Assembly (NCBI GenBank): GCA_903850425.1
Contig: CAINLR010000110.1
Location: 1-36,588, forward strand
Origin: an uncultured Verrucomicrobia subdivision 3 bacterium
GTDB taxonomy: Bacteria > Verrucomicrobiota > Verrucomicrobiia > Limisphaerales > UBA11358
Direction of reading: 5' to 3'
DNA length: 36,588 nucleotides
In this document: piece after piece, positions 1 to 8,673 of the stretch
How the letters are laid out: each line of letters starts with the position of its first letter
Position numbering within the stretch: the stretch's first letter is position 1
Notes under the pieces: generated by a model
Told to the model about the DNA's origin: nothing
Database searches by the model: none
Seen by the model: only the letters and a program-made list of their open reading frames with translations
Made by a program: the position numbers and the translations under genes

Positions 1-112
1 GGCGGAGCGAAATCTGGCGCCCAAGCGATACGTCTGGCGCAAGAAGGGTGAGGAAATTCTGGCCAAGATTTCCAAAGCCCGGGCGGCCCAAGTCGCCACA
101 TCACCGTTATGA
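1..112 (+). CDS. IS630-type transposase, C-terminal fragment
   Basis: This is an open frame from the window edge to a TGA at 110-112, with codons starting at position 2 and 36 residues visible. The residues around KRYVWRKKGEEILAKI and the alanine-rich end resemble the last helix of IS630-family transposases, which commonly end in a VW...EILAKIARAR type stretch. The stop lies 8 bases before the terminal repeat, as usual for compact insertion sequences. The DDE catalytic core is not in the window. The family call rests on this tail plus the terminal repeat and TA target. Confidence 0.7.
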   Translation, partial: AERNLAPKRYVWRKKGEEILAKISKARAAQVATSPL

Positions 113-138
113 CCCCTCATTTACAGAACACTACACTA
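1..138 (+). mobile_element. Right end of an IS630-type insertion sequence (truncated by window edge)
   Basis: The window opens inside the 3' part of a transposase gene. The element ends with a terminal inverted repeat at 121-136, followed by a TA dinucleotide at 137-138. The reverse complement of 121-136 (gtgtagtgttctgtaa) matches the repeat at 36453-36468 (gtgtagtgtcccttaa) at 13 of 16 positions. IS630/Tc1-mariner elements duplicate a TA target, and both window ends show TA directly outside the repeat. The element interrupts the receiver-domain gene that runs in from the right on the minus strand. The rest of this copy lies outside the window. Confidence 0.8.
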
Positions 139-361
139 GCGCCGCCAATTGATCCCCTTTTAAGCCTGGCATGAAATAATCGGTGAGAATGAGGTCGAAC
201 TGGCGGTGTTCCAATGTGGCTAGCGCGGCCAGCCCGCTATCAACGCACTCAACGACATGGCCATCTCGACTAAGCATCAAAGCAAAGACCTGACTGAGGT
301 CCTGCGCATCTTCCACTACGAGAATCTTATATTTGGGTTTAGGCAAAAGCATACAATTCAC
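131..361 (-). pseudogene. Response-regulator receiver domain truncated by IS630 insertion
   Basis: The first 74 residues are the front half of a CheY-like receiver: the strand ILVVED with the acidic pair Glu17-Asp18, then LILTDYFMP with the phospho-acceptor Asp61. The conserved Thr/Ser and Lys of the second half are missing. Residue 75 is encoded across the TA target at 137-138, and the next codons (gtg, tag) come from the inverted repeat, so translation ends two residues into the insertion sequence. A receiver is normally about 120 residues, so about 45 are lost. The start may be GTG at 361 or ATG at 352; neither has a clear Shine-Dalgarno sequence. The first codons overlap the end of the neighbouring integrase remnant. 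The protein probably cannot fold or signal. Confidence 0.75.
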
Positions 362-929
362 TCACTGCCATATAAACCAAGATCCGCGCACCGTCAAACC
401 GCCGGCTGGGAAGCGGGTAAGAAACGTCATCGAAGCCAAAGGAAGATGCCTTCACGGCGTCAGGCTCCGGTAATACAAAGCGGGCAAATTCGTGGATATT
501 TTGCCGCTCGCCGCCGGCCCCGAATTTCAATAAAAGCTCACCGGTGCTTTTAACCGTGCGGGGCGATTTCCCCGCGGCCAGTTTGCGATCCCGGAATTCA
601 GCGACCACCTTCGCAGAGGATGTGGGATCAACCGCCAGGTTCAAGGTGTCCATTTGCCGGCGTTTCCAGTCTTTCCCAATCCCGGCAATGGTTTGGCCAG
701 CCTCCCAGATTTGAACCAGGGCGGCCACCGTGGTGAGCCGTTCCGGTTCCGGCAGGCGGGCCTAGAAATCTCCGCCGGCTTACTGGTCTTTCTCTTATTT
801 TTCGCCGGGCGTGTCGGCGTCCCTTTCCGTGACGACGAGGTGGCGTTTTCGTTTGCCGAGGACCATGCCGAAATTAACTTCCCAACGAATTCGGCCAGTG
901 CGTTGAATGCGGCGTTTGATTGGATTCAT
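339..929 (-). pseudogene. Decayed tyrosine-recombinase (integrase)-like gene, N-terminal part
   Basis: From ATG at 929 one frame runs to 339 but is broken by three in-frame stops at 795-797, 780-782 and 762-764. The first 44 codons (RIRWEVNFGMVLGKRKRH...) resemble the N-terminal strands of verrucomicrobial integrases. After the stops the frame continues with VWEAG-like text (LVQIWEAGQTIAGIGKDWKR) and then KLAAGKSPRTVKSTGELLLKFG, which resembles the SAM-like core-binding domain. No catalytic domain (R...HxxR...Y) is present. The last 45 or so residues are not recognisable, so a deletion is likely. It lies 147 bases downstream of the tRNA-Ala 3' end, a classic attachment position. The integrase reading is by eye and remains moderate. 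Confidence 0.5.
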
Positions 930-1076
930 AGGGCACATTGACGTCGCCAGTTTTCGCCCCGTCAACTGCGATCAAACTAGGCAATATGGTTTGCCAAGTG
1001 AGGGTGGGGCTTTGGTGGAAAAACGGATAACTCCATTGTTTTACGGTCTAATGCGAAGAAATACCAACGTTTTGGA

Positions 1077-1152
1077 TGGTGGAGGATAGCGGTCTCGAAC
1101 CGCTGACCTTCTCAATGCCATTGAGACGCTCTACCAACTGAGCTAATCCCCC
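1077..1152 (-). tRNA. tRNA-Ala (anticodon GGC)
   Basis: The minus strand folds into a full cloverleaf of 76 bases. The acceptor GGGGGAT pairs with ATCCTCC and includes the G3:U70 pair that identifies alanine tRNAs. The D arm is GCTC/GAGC. The anticodon stem is TCTCA/TGAGA around the loop ATGGCAT, giving anticodon GGC (reads GCC). The T arm is AGCGG/CCGCT with TTCGAGA. The discriminator A and the CCA end are encoded. The 3' end faces the integrase-like pseudogene, so this tRNA is a plausible former integration target. Confidence 0.96.
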
Positions 1153-1257
1153 GTCCAAATGCGGAGGCATAATTTAAATTTTCCCCGCCGCAAGTCAAAA
1201 CATTTCGGTGCGTGGAATCTGGTTGAACCGTGGGCTCCATATCTTTAGCGTCTGCCT

Positions 1258-2472
1258 GTGCCGTCCCAACTTCGCATCGCCTTTCTCACGCACGAACCGT
1301 TTTATCCGCCGTCCGGCGGCGGTTCGGCGGAAGCGGTTTATCTGGTGCAAGAGATGGCGCGGCGCGGCCATGCGGTGCATGTCTTTGGCCCCAAAATTCC
1401 CGACGCGGACAGCGTGGCCAAAAAATTTGGCGTCACCCTGCACCCGTTTGAAAAATGGGAAATGGGCCGTTACGCGAAGCTGCGCAATTTTAAATACGTT
1501 GCGTATCCGTTTTTTCTCGAACGACTGGTGGCGGACGTCGCGCACAAAATTAAGTTCGAGCTGCTGTTTTCGCAGCACGCGATTTCGGCCGTGGCCGCCG
1601 GAAAATTGAAGCGAATACTCGGCGTGCCGGTGGTGATGAATTTTCCCGATTTGCTCACCGGCTTCATGGAAACGTGGCCCAGCTATGTCGCGCCGAAGCC
1701 GCTCGTCCGCGCGCTGATGCGCTATGAAATGTCGCTGCCGGTGCGCTACGACGTGGATGGCGTGTGCGCCATCTCGGATGAATTTGCCGACCGGCTCGTG
1801 GCGCGCGGCTACCCGCGCGCGAACATCTGTCCGATTTATTACGGCTACGACGCCCAGATGTTTCCCTTGCGCACCCAATTGCCGCCGCCGGGCCAGCCGC
1901 CGGTCGTGGTCATGCATGGCTCGTTTGACGCGCATCATCTCGGGCAGATTGCCTTTGACGCCGTCAAATTTGTCACCGCGAAAAAACCGCAGACCATTTT
2001 CCGTTTCGTTGGCAGGCGCACCGCCGGACTGGAGAAATTTCTGCAACGCGCGCAGACGATTCCTGGTTTCAAATGTGAGGCGGCCGGGTTTACGCCCTAT
2101 GCGGAAGTTGCCACACAGCTTGTCAGCGCCAGCGTGGGCATTGTGCCTTACGAAGAATCCGCCGGCACGCACTGTGCCTTCGTGGCCAAGATCGTGGAAT
2201 ACGTCGCCAGCGGTTTGCCGACCGTCTGCACGCCGCTGAAAAGCGTCCAAAGCTATTTCAAAAATGATCCGTTGGTGAAGTTTTCTAAATTCGACGGAGA
2301 AGATTTTGGCGGCAAAATACTGGCATGGCTCGACGAACCGGTTTCCCATTGGCAGCCGCACGCCGCCGCATCCGCCGCGCGCGTGAAGGCCGAACTCGAC
2401 TGGCAGCCGCTCTGCCGCAAGGCGGTGGCTTTTGCGGAGCAAGTTGGTTCGGCTGGCAAGTCGGCGCGCTGA
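1258..2472 (+). CDS. Glycosyltransferase, GT-B fold (family 4 type)
   Basis: The 404-residue product begins with RIAFLTHEPFYPPSGGGSA and EMARRGHAVHVFGP, the nucleotide-sugar transferase pattern of a glycine-rich first strand followed by a helix and strand. The C-terminal half contains FRFVGRR, AGFTPYAEVATQL and SVGIVPYEESAGTHCAFVAKI, which resembles the donor-binding half of GT4 enzymes with acidic residues near the sugar nucleotide. Length fits the family. It likely moves a sugar from an NDP-sugar to a lipid or glycan in the cytoplasm; donor and acceptor cannot be read. The start is GTG at 1258, since a stop lies in frame at 1246-1248. It is a single gene, convergent with the methyltransferase downstream. 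Confidence 0.85.
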   Translation: MPSQLRIAFLTHEPFYPPSGGGSAEAVYLVQEMARRGHAVHVFGPKIPDADSVAKKFGVTLHPFEKWEMGRYAKLRNFKYVAYPFFLERLVADVAHKIKFELLFSQHAISAVAAGKLKRILGVPVVMNFPDLLTGFMETWPSYVAPKPLVRALMRYEMSLPVRYDVDGVCAISDEFADRLVARGYPRANICPIYYGYDAQMFPLRTQLPPPGQPPVVVMHGSFDAHHLGQIAFDAVKFVTAKKPQTIFRFVGRRTAGLEKFLQRAQTIPGFKCEAAGFTPYAEVATQLVSASVGIVPYEESAGTHCAFVAKIVEYVASGLPTVCTPLKSVQSYFKNDPLVKFSKFDGEDFGGKILAWLDEPVSHWQPHAAASAARVKAELDWQPLCRKAVAFAEQVGSAGKSAR

Positions 2473-2696
2473 GCTATTCAAACTCGGCCGGAAAGAGTTT
2501 TTCCGTCGCCCGATAAACCACGCCGCCCCGCGCGCGCGCCGGAACCGGTGGAGGGCGGTGTCGGTAGCCGGTTGATCAAGCCGCTGAGGCGGGGCGCGAG
2601 GCGATGCGCACCCGGCGACAGACCGAGAAGGTTGATGAATACAGTGCGAGCGGCTTTGGTTTCGTAAGCGCGAGCGTGCGCGGCGGCGGCGCGCAT
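2473..2696. other. Intergenic stretch, possible repeat with a short minus-strand ORF
   Basis: These 224 bases separate two convergent genes and are unusually rich in CG runs. On the minus strand an open frame (ATG at 2696, TGA at 2478, 72 codons) starts immediately after the methyltransferase stop (TGA-ATG). Its product is arginine/alanine-rich and matches no family that I recognise. It may be a spurious reading of an intergenic repeat element. No convincing terminator is visible. Confidence 0.25.
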
Positions 2697-3515
2697 TCAA
2701 GTTTTTCCCCGCTGCCGGTTCACTTCGTAGAGAAACACGGCGGCGGCGGCACTGACGTTGAGCGAATCCACCTCATTCAGCATCGTAATCGCCACTGCCT
2801 CGTCACACGCAGCCAGCACGGGCGCGGAAAGGCCGTGGCCTTCGCTGCCGAAAACCAGACAGCAGTCGCCGGAAAAATCCGCGCGCGATAAAACCTTTCC
2901 GTCCGGGCGCGGATGCGCGGCGACGCAGCGGATGCCTTGCGCGCGCAACTCGCACAGCGTCTGCGCGAGATTTATGGATTCCAGCACGGGCAGTTTGAAC
3001 AGCGCGCCCATCGAGTTGCGGACGGTGCGGCGCAGAAACAGGCTGCTGCACGTTTCGCCCGCGATCAACGCCGACACGCCCAAGGCCACGCAGTTGCGCA
3101 TGAGCGCCCCGACGTTTTCCGCATTGGACAACCCGTCCATCGCCACCAAAAAATGCGGCCGCGGACTGGTCGTGAGAATGGTTTCCAAAGTCAGCGCCGC
3201 CGGCATTTTGGCGATGGCCAGCACGCCTTGATAAATTTCGAACCCGACCAGTTGTGCCATCACCGCTTTATCGCAGACGAACAAAGTGATGAGGCTTTCG
3301 GTTCGCGCCCGCAATCGTGTTTCGAATTCAGCCCGTCGTTCCTCGGTCAACAGCACCGAGACCACCGTGAAATCGCTGTCCAGCAGGCGGTGTAGCACCT
3401 TGTCGCCTTCCACCACGAAAATACCGAGCGCCGCGTGTTCCCGCGAACGCTTGAGCGTGCGATACGGTGCGAGCTCCGGCAAATCCAGCGAGGAAATGTT
3501 TGCGAGGCGGAGCAT
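2697..3515 (-). CDS. TrmH/SpoU-family RNA 2'-O-methyltransferase
   Basis: The 272-residue protein carries the three SPOUT motifs in order: motif 1 NAENVGALMRNC, motif 2 FGSEGHGLS and motif 3 VDSLNVSAAAAVFLYE. These form the trefoil knot that binds S-adenosylmethionine. The N-terminal 100 residues (RSREHAALGIFVVEGDKVLHRLL...) resemble the L30e-like substrate-binding domain of RlmB/TsnR-type enzymes. It should methylate a ribose in rRNA or tRNA; the exact nucleotide cannot be inferred. An upstream in-frame start at 3779 would overlap the previous gene by 260 bases, so ATG 3515 was chosen. It begins two bases after the stop of the hydrolase gene, which implies co-transcription. Confidence 0.9.
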   Translation of the reverse strand: MLRLANISSLDLPELAPYRTLKRSREHAALGIFVVEGDKVLHRLLDSDFTVVSVLLTEERRAEFETRLRARTESLITLFVCDKAVMAQLVGFEIYQGVLAIAKMPAALTLETILTTSPRPHFLVAMDGLSNAENVGALMRNCVALGVSALIAGETCSSLFLRRTVRNSMGALFKLPVLESINLAQTLCELRAQGIRCVAAHPRPDGKVLSRADFSGDCCLVFGSEGHGLSAPVLAACDEAVAITMLNEVDSLNVSAAAAVFLYEVNRQRGKT

Positions 3516-3517
3516 GC

Positions 3518-4300
3518 TTACAATTCCAGCGTCCCGCACGGCACCTCTTGCGCGGCGATTTGCATCTGGACGTGCTGCGCGCCGATGTGATGAAGCTGTT
3601 CGGCCATGACGTGGTGCGCCAGTTCGGGCTTGTTGCACTCGCGGCTCAAGTGCGCGAGGTAAAGATGTTTCAATTCGGCGGACATAATTTGCGCCACGGT
3701 TTCGGCGGCGGTCACATTGGAAATGTGGCCATGCCGGCCAAGAATGCGCTGCTTCAAGGCCCACGAGCGACGCGGACAATCCTGCAGCATCTTGACGTCG
3801 TGATTGGATTCGAGCACGAGCACATTCGCGGTGCGGATGCGTTCGAGCACGAGCTTGGTAACGTGACCAAGGTCGGTGGCAAAACCGAAATTGCCGGCGG
3901 CGGTGCGGATCAGATAGCCGACCGGATCCTGGGCATCGTGCGGAATGGCGAAGGAGTCCACGCGGGTATCGGCGATTTCAAAGCTCGCGCCGGTGTCGAA
4001 GAGATGGCAGGTGAATTTTTTCTGCAATTGAAATTCAAACGCGTCCTTCGTGGCGCGGTTGCAATAAATCGGGATGTTCAGCTTCTGCGCGATGCCGTTG
4101 AGGCCGGCGATGTGGTCGCTGTGTTCGTGCGTGATTAAAATGGCGGTGAGATTTTCCGGCGTGCGGCCAATGGTGGCGAGGCGCAGGCGGATCTGACGCG
4201 GGGAAAAGCCGGCGTCCACGAGGATGCGCGCTTCGGCGGTTTCCAGGTAGGCGCAATTGCCGCTGGAACCGCTGCCAAGGATGGTGAATTTGACGGACAC
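3518..4300 (-). CDS. MBL-fold metallo-hydrolase, WalJ/YycJ-like
   Basis: The product starts VSVKFTILGSGSSGNC, the hallmark N-terminus of the WalJ/YycJ group. It then has the metal-binding signature THEHSDH, followed by further metal ligands in the metallo-beta-lactamase fold (IPHDAQDP, GFATDLGHV, ESNHD, LAHLSRECN). Such proteins are predicted zinc-dependent phosphodiesterases or exonucleases; the true substrate here is unknown. GTG at 4300 gives 260 residues and the normal family N-terminus. A TTG at 4357 would add 19 atypical residues. No clear ribosome-binding site favours either start. It is transcribed ahead of the SpoU methyltransferase with a two-base gap. Confidence 0.85.
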   Translation of the reverse strand: MSVKFTILGSGSSGNCAYLETAEARILVDAGFSPRQIRLRLATIGRTPENLTAILITHEHSDHIAGLNGIAQKLNIPIYCNRATKDAFEFQLQKKFTCHLFDTGASFEIADTRVDSFAIPHDAQDPVGYLIRTAAGNFGFATDLGHVTKLVLERIRTANVLVLESNHDVKMLQDCPRRSWALKQRILGRHGHISNVTAAETVAQIMSAELKHLYLAHLSRECNKPELAHHVMAEQLHHIGAQHVQMQIAAQEVPCGTLEL

Positions 4301-4460
4301 GAGGAGGACGTTAATGGCCGGCTGGCGCGTGGGCAAATTCTTTTGTGCCGAGGCCAATTGACTTGGCGAAAAAGCTCCCTATTTTAGGCGGATTGCCGGT
4401 CGGGCAATTTTTGGAATGCGGCGTGCTTCTGCCAGCAGAGGCGCGTCAGAAATTTGAATC

Positions 4461-7400
4461 ATGTTGTCGAATCGTAGATTTTTAGCAGCTTTTACCATGC
4501 TCGGCTGGTTCTGGGCTTTCGGCACCGCTCCCGTTCTCGGCGCGGGTTGGAAAACTTTGCCGGGCCATGTGCCGTCCGTGATCCACCGGCTGGCCGCGCG
4601 CGGCGCGTTGCCGGCGACGAATGAATTGCGGCTAGCCATTGGCCTGCCGTTGCGGGACGCCGCCGGGCTGGACCAATTTCTGGCCGGGGTCAGTGATCCG
4701 GCGAGTCCGCATTTCCGGCAGTATCTGACGCCCGAAGAATTCACCGCACGGTTCGGACCGACCGAGGCGGATTACGCGGCGGTCACAACGTTTGCGCTGG
4801 CCAACGGGCTGACTATCACCGCGACGCACCGCAACCGGCTGGTGCTGGACGTGCGTGGCCGGGCGGCACAGGTGGAACGCGCATTTCATGTGCGCCTGCA
4901 AAAGTTCCAGCATCCGCGGGAAGCGCGCGAATTTTTTGCGCCCGATGGCGAGCCGAGCGTGGCGGATTTCCTGCCGGTGGCTGACGTGGCCGGCCTGACC
5001 GATTATGAGCGGCCGCATTCAAAACTGCATCCGGCCGCGGCGGCGGTCACGGTGGCCAAGGCTGCTCCGAAGTCAGGCTCCGGTGCGGGGGGCAATTATG
5101 CCGGGAGCGACTTTCGCAATGCCTATGCGGCCGGCACTTCGTTGACCGGCGCGGGCCAAATGGTCGGCCTGTTGCAGTTCGACGGATTTTATACCAACGA
5201 CATCAGCGCGTATGAAGACCTTATGCCCGGCCCGCCGCGCGTGCCCATCGAGACGGTGTTGCTGGACGGTTTCAACGGCGTGCCCACGGCGGGGGCGAAC
5301 AACGGCAATGCCGAAGTTTCGCTCGACATCGAAATCGCCATCGCGATGGCGCCGGGGCTGGCGAAAATCGTGGTCTTTGAAGCGCCGTCACTCGGCGGGC
5401 AACCCAATGACATTCTCAATGCCATGGCGGCGCGGAGTGAAATCAAAAATCTGAGCTGCTCCTGGGGTTGGAGCGGCCAGCAAAATGCCACCACGGAAAA
5501 TATTTTCAAGCAAATGGCGGCGCAGGGACAGTCCTTCTTCAACGCGTCGGGTGACAGCGCGGCGTTCACGGCGGGGCAAGTGGATGATCCAACGCAAGCC
5601 AATAATCCTTCCGCCAGTCCCAATATCACCCAGGTGGGCGGGACCGTGTTGCAGATGAATGGCCCGGGCGATTCCTACGCTTCGGAGGCGGTCTGGAATT
5701 CCGGCGGCGGCACCGGCAGCGGCGGCGGCGTCAGTTCCGCCAATTCGATTCCCGCCTGGCAACAAGGTCTGGACATGACCGCCAATCATGGTTCCACAAC
5801 GGGCCGCAATCTCCCGGACGTGGCCATGGTGGCCGAAAGTGTTTATGTCGCCTACGGCAACGGGGGCAACGGCGCATTCGTTGGCACCAGTTGCGCTGCC
5901 CCGCTATGGGCGGGCTTCATGGCGCTGGTCAATCAACAGGCCGCCGCAGCGGGTAATCCCCCCGCCGGCTTTGTCAATCCCGCCATCTATGCGCTGGGCC
6001 GGAGCGCGGACTACCATCTCTATTTTCACGACACGACTGCGGGTGACAATACCCGGCCCGGTAGTCCGACCAATTTTCCCGCCACTACCGGCTACGATCT
6101 TTGCACCGGTTGGGGCACGCCCAACGGCACCAACCTGATCTCTGCGCTGGCGGCGTTGAACCTCTCAACTCACTTGGCCGATGTCGTCCGGCCGACCGTG
6201 AGTATCATCAGCCCCGTCAACAATCTGAAATGGAGCAATGATGTATTCTCCGTCAGCGGCACGGCGGGCGACAATGTCGCCGTATCAAATGTATTCTATT
6301 CGGCGAACGGCGCGGATTGGGGCATCGCCACAACCGTCGGGCATGGTGCCAGTTGGTCGGCCAATGTGGCGCTCACCCCGGGCACCAACACCATTCAAGC
6401 TTATGTCCAGGATACCAGCGGCAATTACTCCATGACCAATCGGGTGAGTTTGATCTGTATTTTGAGTGCGCCCTTGGCGGTCAGCACGAATGGACGTGGG
6501 AGTATCAGCCCGAGCTACAATGGCGCAAGGTTGCAACTTGGCGCAAACTATGCGCTCACCGCCACGGCGGCCGCGGGCTTCAAGTTTACCGGTTGGCTGG
6601 ACGCCGAGGGGCAGGTGGTGACGAATAGTCCCGCGCTCAAGTTTCTCATGACGTCCAACTTGGCGTTCACCGCGAACTTTGCGGACATTGCCAAACCGAC
6701 CAATGCGATTCTCGCACCGCTGGCCAATCAACGATGGAGCAATGCCGTATTCACGGTTGCCGGCAAGGCGAGCGACAATGTCGGCGTGGCGAACGTATTC
6801 TACTCTTTGAACGGTGCGGATTGGACCCCGACCACCAACACAACTGGCTGGAGTAACTGGACGGCGGGAGTAACCCTGACGCCGGGCACCAACCTCATTC
6901 AAACCTATGCGATGGATGGAGCGGGCAACTTATCCACTACCAACCGAGTTAGCTTGGTCTATATCGTGAGTGCGCCCTTGATTGTCCGCACGAATGGACG
7001 CGGCAGTATCAGTCCGACCTACAATGGTGCTAGGCTTCAGGTCGGTGCGAACTATACGCTGACCGCCATAGCCGCAACCGGTTTCAAGTTTACCGGTTGG
7101 ACCGATGGAGATGGTCTGCTGCTGACTAATCGCGCGGCGCTCACCTTCATGATGGCGTCCAATCTGGCTTTCACGGCCAACTTTGTGGATGTCACTAAAC
7201 CGACGCTGAGTATTGTCAAGCCAGTGAACAATCAGAAAGGGAGCAATTATCTTTGCACCCTCAGCGGCAAGGCGATTGACAACGTCACGGTGACGAATGT
7301 TTTCTACTCATTGAACGGTGGCGCTTGGAGCCGTTCCTTGACGGCCGACAACTGGACTAACTGGACCGCGCAGGTCAGCCTCGTGCCGGGAACGAATACC

Positions 7401-8534
7401 CTCGCGGTCTGCGCCGTGGATATGGCCGGAAACCGCTCGGCGACCAACCAGGTGAGCTTTGTATATGTCTTTGCGCTGGGCGGAACATGGAATGTGGTGC
7501 AATTGCAGACCCCCAGCCAGATGACTTTGACTACGAGCGCTGGGCTGGCGGGCGGCAGGTCTTTTGGTGCGACTAACGGCACGCTCAGTTTTAATGCCGA
7601 TGGCACTTTGAACGGTCAGTTTGAAGATCCCTTCACCGGAACTTATGTGCCAGGCAGCAACGGCCTGGTGGCCACCACCATCGTGACTTCCGCCGCCACG
7701 AACTATTTCAACCTGTTCATCAATGCCAGCCAAGATACCATGACTTTGGTGGATGCCCAACGGGATGAAAGCAATAACCAGCAGGAACTGCTGATGTTCC
7801 AACGTGCGCCGACGACCAATACATTGGGCAGCCTGGCGGGGGCTTGGAATGTGGTGCAATGGCAGACACCCGGACAAGTGGCTTGGGACGAAGTCAACGG
7901 CCTGCAAGGTGGCGATCAATTCAGCGCGACCAAAGGTAGTCTGGTCTTGAATGTCAATGGCACGCTCAGTGGAAATCTGGGTGGCGCGTTTACGGGAAGC
8001 TATCGCCTCGGCAGTAATGGCGTGGTCAATCTGGCTACCGTTGCCGGTGGCCAGACCAATACTCACACTCTATTCGTGAACGCCAGTCGCAACGCGATGG
8101 CGCTGGTCGAAGGTCCGCTCGATGGGAGTGACCCTTCGCAACAAATAACTTTGTTTCAGCGAATGCCCTTGTTTGTATTACCCACGGATCCCGCAGGTTT
8201 GTGGAGTCTGGTGCAGTTGCGGACGCCGGCGCAGTTGTCCGGGGATGCGATCAATGGACTGCAAGGCGGCGGCAATTTTGGCGCGGCCAGCGGCTCGGTG
8301 CGGTTCAATGCTAATGGCACCATTACCGGCAACTTGAATGGCGCGTTCGCTGGAATCTACCAAACTGGCAACGCTGGCGTAATCAAACTCACGCTCATGA
8401 CCGGAAGCGCGACCAACTCCATCATCGTGTATCTCAACGCCAGCAAGGATGCCATGATGGGTGTGGCCAGCCGGTTTGACCACCAGCAGAATGATCAGCA
8501 ACTACTCTTGTTGCAGCGCGTGCCGGCCAATTGA
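4461..8534 (+). CDS. Secreted S53 peptidase (sedolisin/kumamolisin type) with long repeat tail
   Basis: The 1357-residue precursor starts with a signal peptide (about 1-28, LAAFTMLGWFWAFGTAPVLGA). An activation prodomain follows to about 190, with the family text SPHFRQYLTPEEFTARFGP. In the catalytic domain the S53 residues are visible: Glu285 and Asp289 (EVSLD), oxyanion Asp365 (NASGDS) and nucleophile Ser477 (GTSCAAP). A calcium-site region DLCTGWGTPNG comes later. The S53 family uses a Ser-Glu-Asp triad and works best in acid. The tail, about 573-1005, alternates three Ig-like units and two divergent InlB-type units (GFKFTGW...). Residues 1007-1357 hold three copies of an unrecognised unit of about 110 residues (W(N/S)(V/L)VQ...TP.Q). 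The tail may bind substrate or surface. It sits in tandem with its paralog. Confidence 0.92.
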   Translation: MLSNRRFLAAFTMLGWFWAFGTAPVLGAGWKTLPGHVPSVIHRLAARGALPATNELRLAIGLPLRDAAGLDQFLAGVSDPASPHFRQYLTPEEFTARFGPTEADYAAVTTFALANGLTITATHRNRLVLDVRGRAAQVERAFHVRLQKFQHPREAREFFAPDGEPSVADFLPVADVAGLTDYERPHSKLHPAAAAVTVAKAAPKSGSGAGGNYAGSDFRNAYAAGTSLTGAGQMVGLLQFDGFYTNDISAYEDLMPGPPRVPIETVLLDGFNGVPTAGANNGNAEVSLDIEIAIAMAPGLAKIVVFEAPSLGGQPNDILNAMAARSEIKNLSCSWGWSGQQNATTENIFKQMAAQGQSFFNASGDSAAFTAGQVDDPTQANNPSASPNITQVGGTVLQMNGPGDSYASEAVWNSGGGTGSGGGVSSANSIPAWQQGLDMTANHGSTTGRNLPDVAMVAESVYVAYGNGGNGAFVGTSCAAPLWAGFMALVNQQAAAAGNPPAGFVNPAIYALGRSADYHLYFHDTTAGDNTRPGSPTNFPATTGYDLCTGWGTPNGTNLISALAALNLSTHLADVVRPTVSIISPVNNLKWSNDVFSVSGTAGDNVAVSNVFYSANGADWGIATTVGHGASWSANVALTPGTNTIQAYVQDTSGNYSMTNRVSLICILSAPLAVSTNGRGSISPSYNGARLQLGANYALTATAAAGFKFTGWLDAEGQVVTNSPALKFLMTSNLAFTANFADIAKPTNAILAPLANQRWSNAVFTVAGKASDNVGVANVFYSLNGADWTPTTNTTGWSNWTAGVTLTPGTNLIQTYAMDGAGNLSTTNRVSLVYIVSAPLIVRTNGRGSISPTYNGARLQVGANYTLTAIAATGFKFTGWTDGDGLLLTNRAALTFMMASNLAFTANFVDVTKPTLSIVKPVNNQKGSNYLCTLSGKAIDNVTVTNVFYSLNGGAWSRSLTADNWTNWTAQVSLVPGTNTLAVCAVDMAGNRSATNQVSFVYVFALGGTWNVVQLQTPSQMTLTTSAGLAGGRSFGATNGTLSFNADGTLNGQFEDPFTGTYVPGSNGLVATTIVTSAATNYFNLFINASQDTMTLVDAQRDESNNQQELLMFQRAPTTNTLGSLAGAWNVVQWQTPGQVAWDEVNGLQGGDQFSATKGSLVLNVNGTLSGNLGGAFTGSYRLGSNGVVNLATVAGGQTNTHTLFVNASRNAMALVEGPLDGSDPSQQITLFQRMPLFVLPTDPAGLWSLVQLRTPAQLSGDAINGLQGGGNFGAASGSVRFNANGTITGNLNGAFAGIYQTGNAGVIKLTLMTGSATNSIIVYLNASKDAMMGVASRFDHQQNDQQLLLLQRVPAN
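7476..8531 (+). repeat. Three tandem copies of an unrecognised ~110-residue domain in the S53 tail
   Basis: Copies begin near residues 1007, 1126 and 1245 of the first S53 peptidase. Shared positions include W(N/S)(V/L)VQ, a TP.Q pair, a GL.GG(..)F segment, a G(T/S)L.(F/L)N..GT(L/I) segment, a G.Y..G..G(L/V) turn, an N(A/.)S..(A/T)M segment and a closing LFQR.P. The order suggests an all-beta fold with a repeated hairpin. I do not recognise it as a named domain. Copies differ at many positions, so the duplication is not recent. Confidence 0.75.
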
Positions 8535-8673
8535 CTCGGCGCGACGGCGCACTATTTTATTGCATTCCAATTTTGGCAACTTGTGGAATAGGGTGTGCCT
8601 GTCTGCACCAAGTCTAAGACCAATTCGCAAAGAGAAACGGTCGGGCGCACCATCTACTGATTGTCATTGGTAA

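Noticed and set aside
1077-1101. Direct repeat of the tRNA-Ala 3' end as an attachment site
   Set aside because: I looked for a second copy of the tRNA 3' end elsewhere in the window and saw none, so no att pair can be claimed.
1195-2700. 501-codon minus-strand frame opposite the glycosyltransferase
   Set aside because: The composition is that of an antisense shadow (Arg, His, Phe-rich), and the plus strand has a recognisable GT-B protein.
2697-3779. Longer SpoU methyltransferase starting at 3779
   Set aside because: The extra 88 residues are antisense-like in composition and overlap the WalJ-like gene by 260 bases. ATG 3515 gives the normal family start.
8535-8560. Terminator after the first S53 peptidase gene
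   Set aside because: Only a four-base stem (gcgc) precedes a weak, interrupted T-run, which is too little to call.
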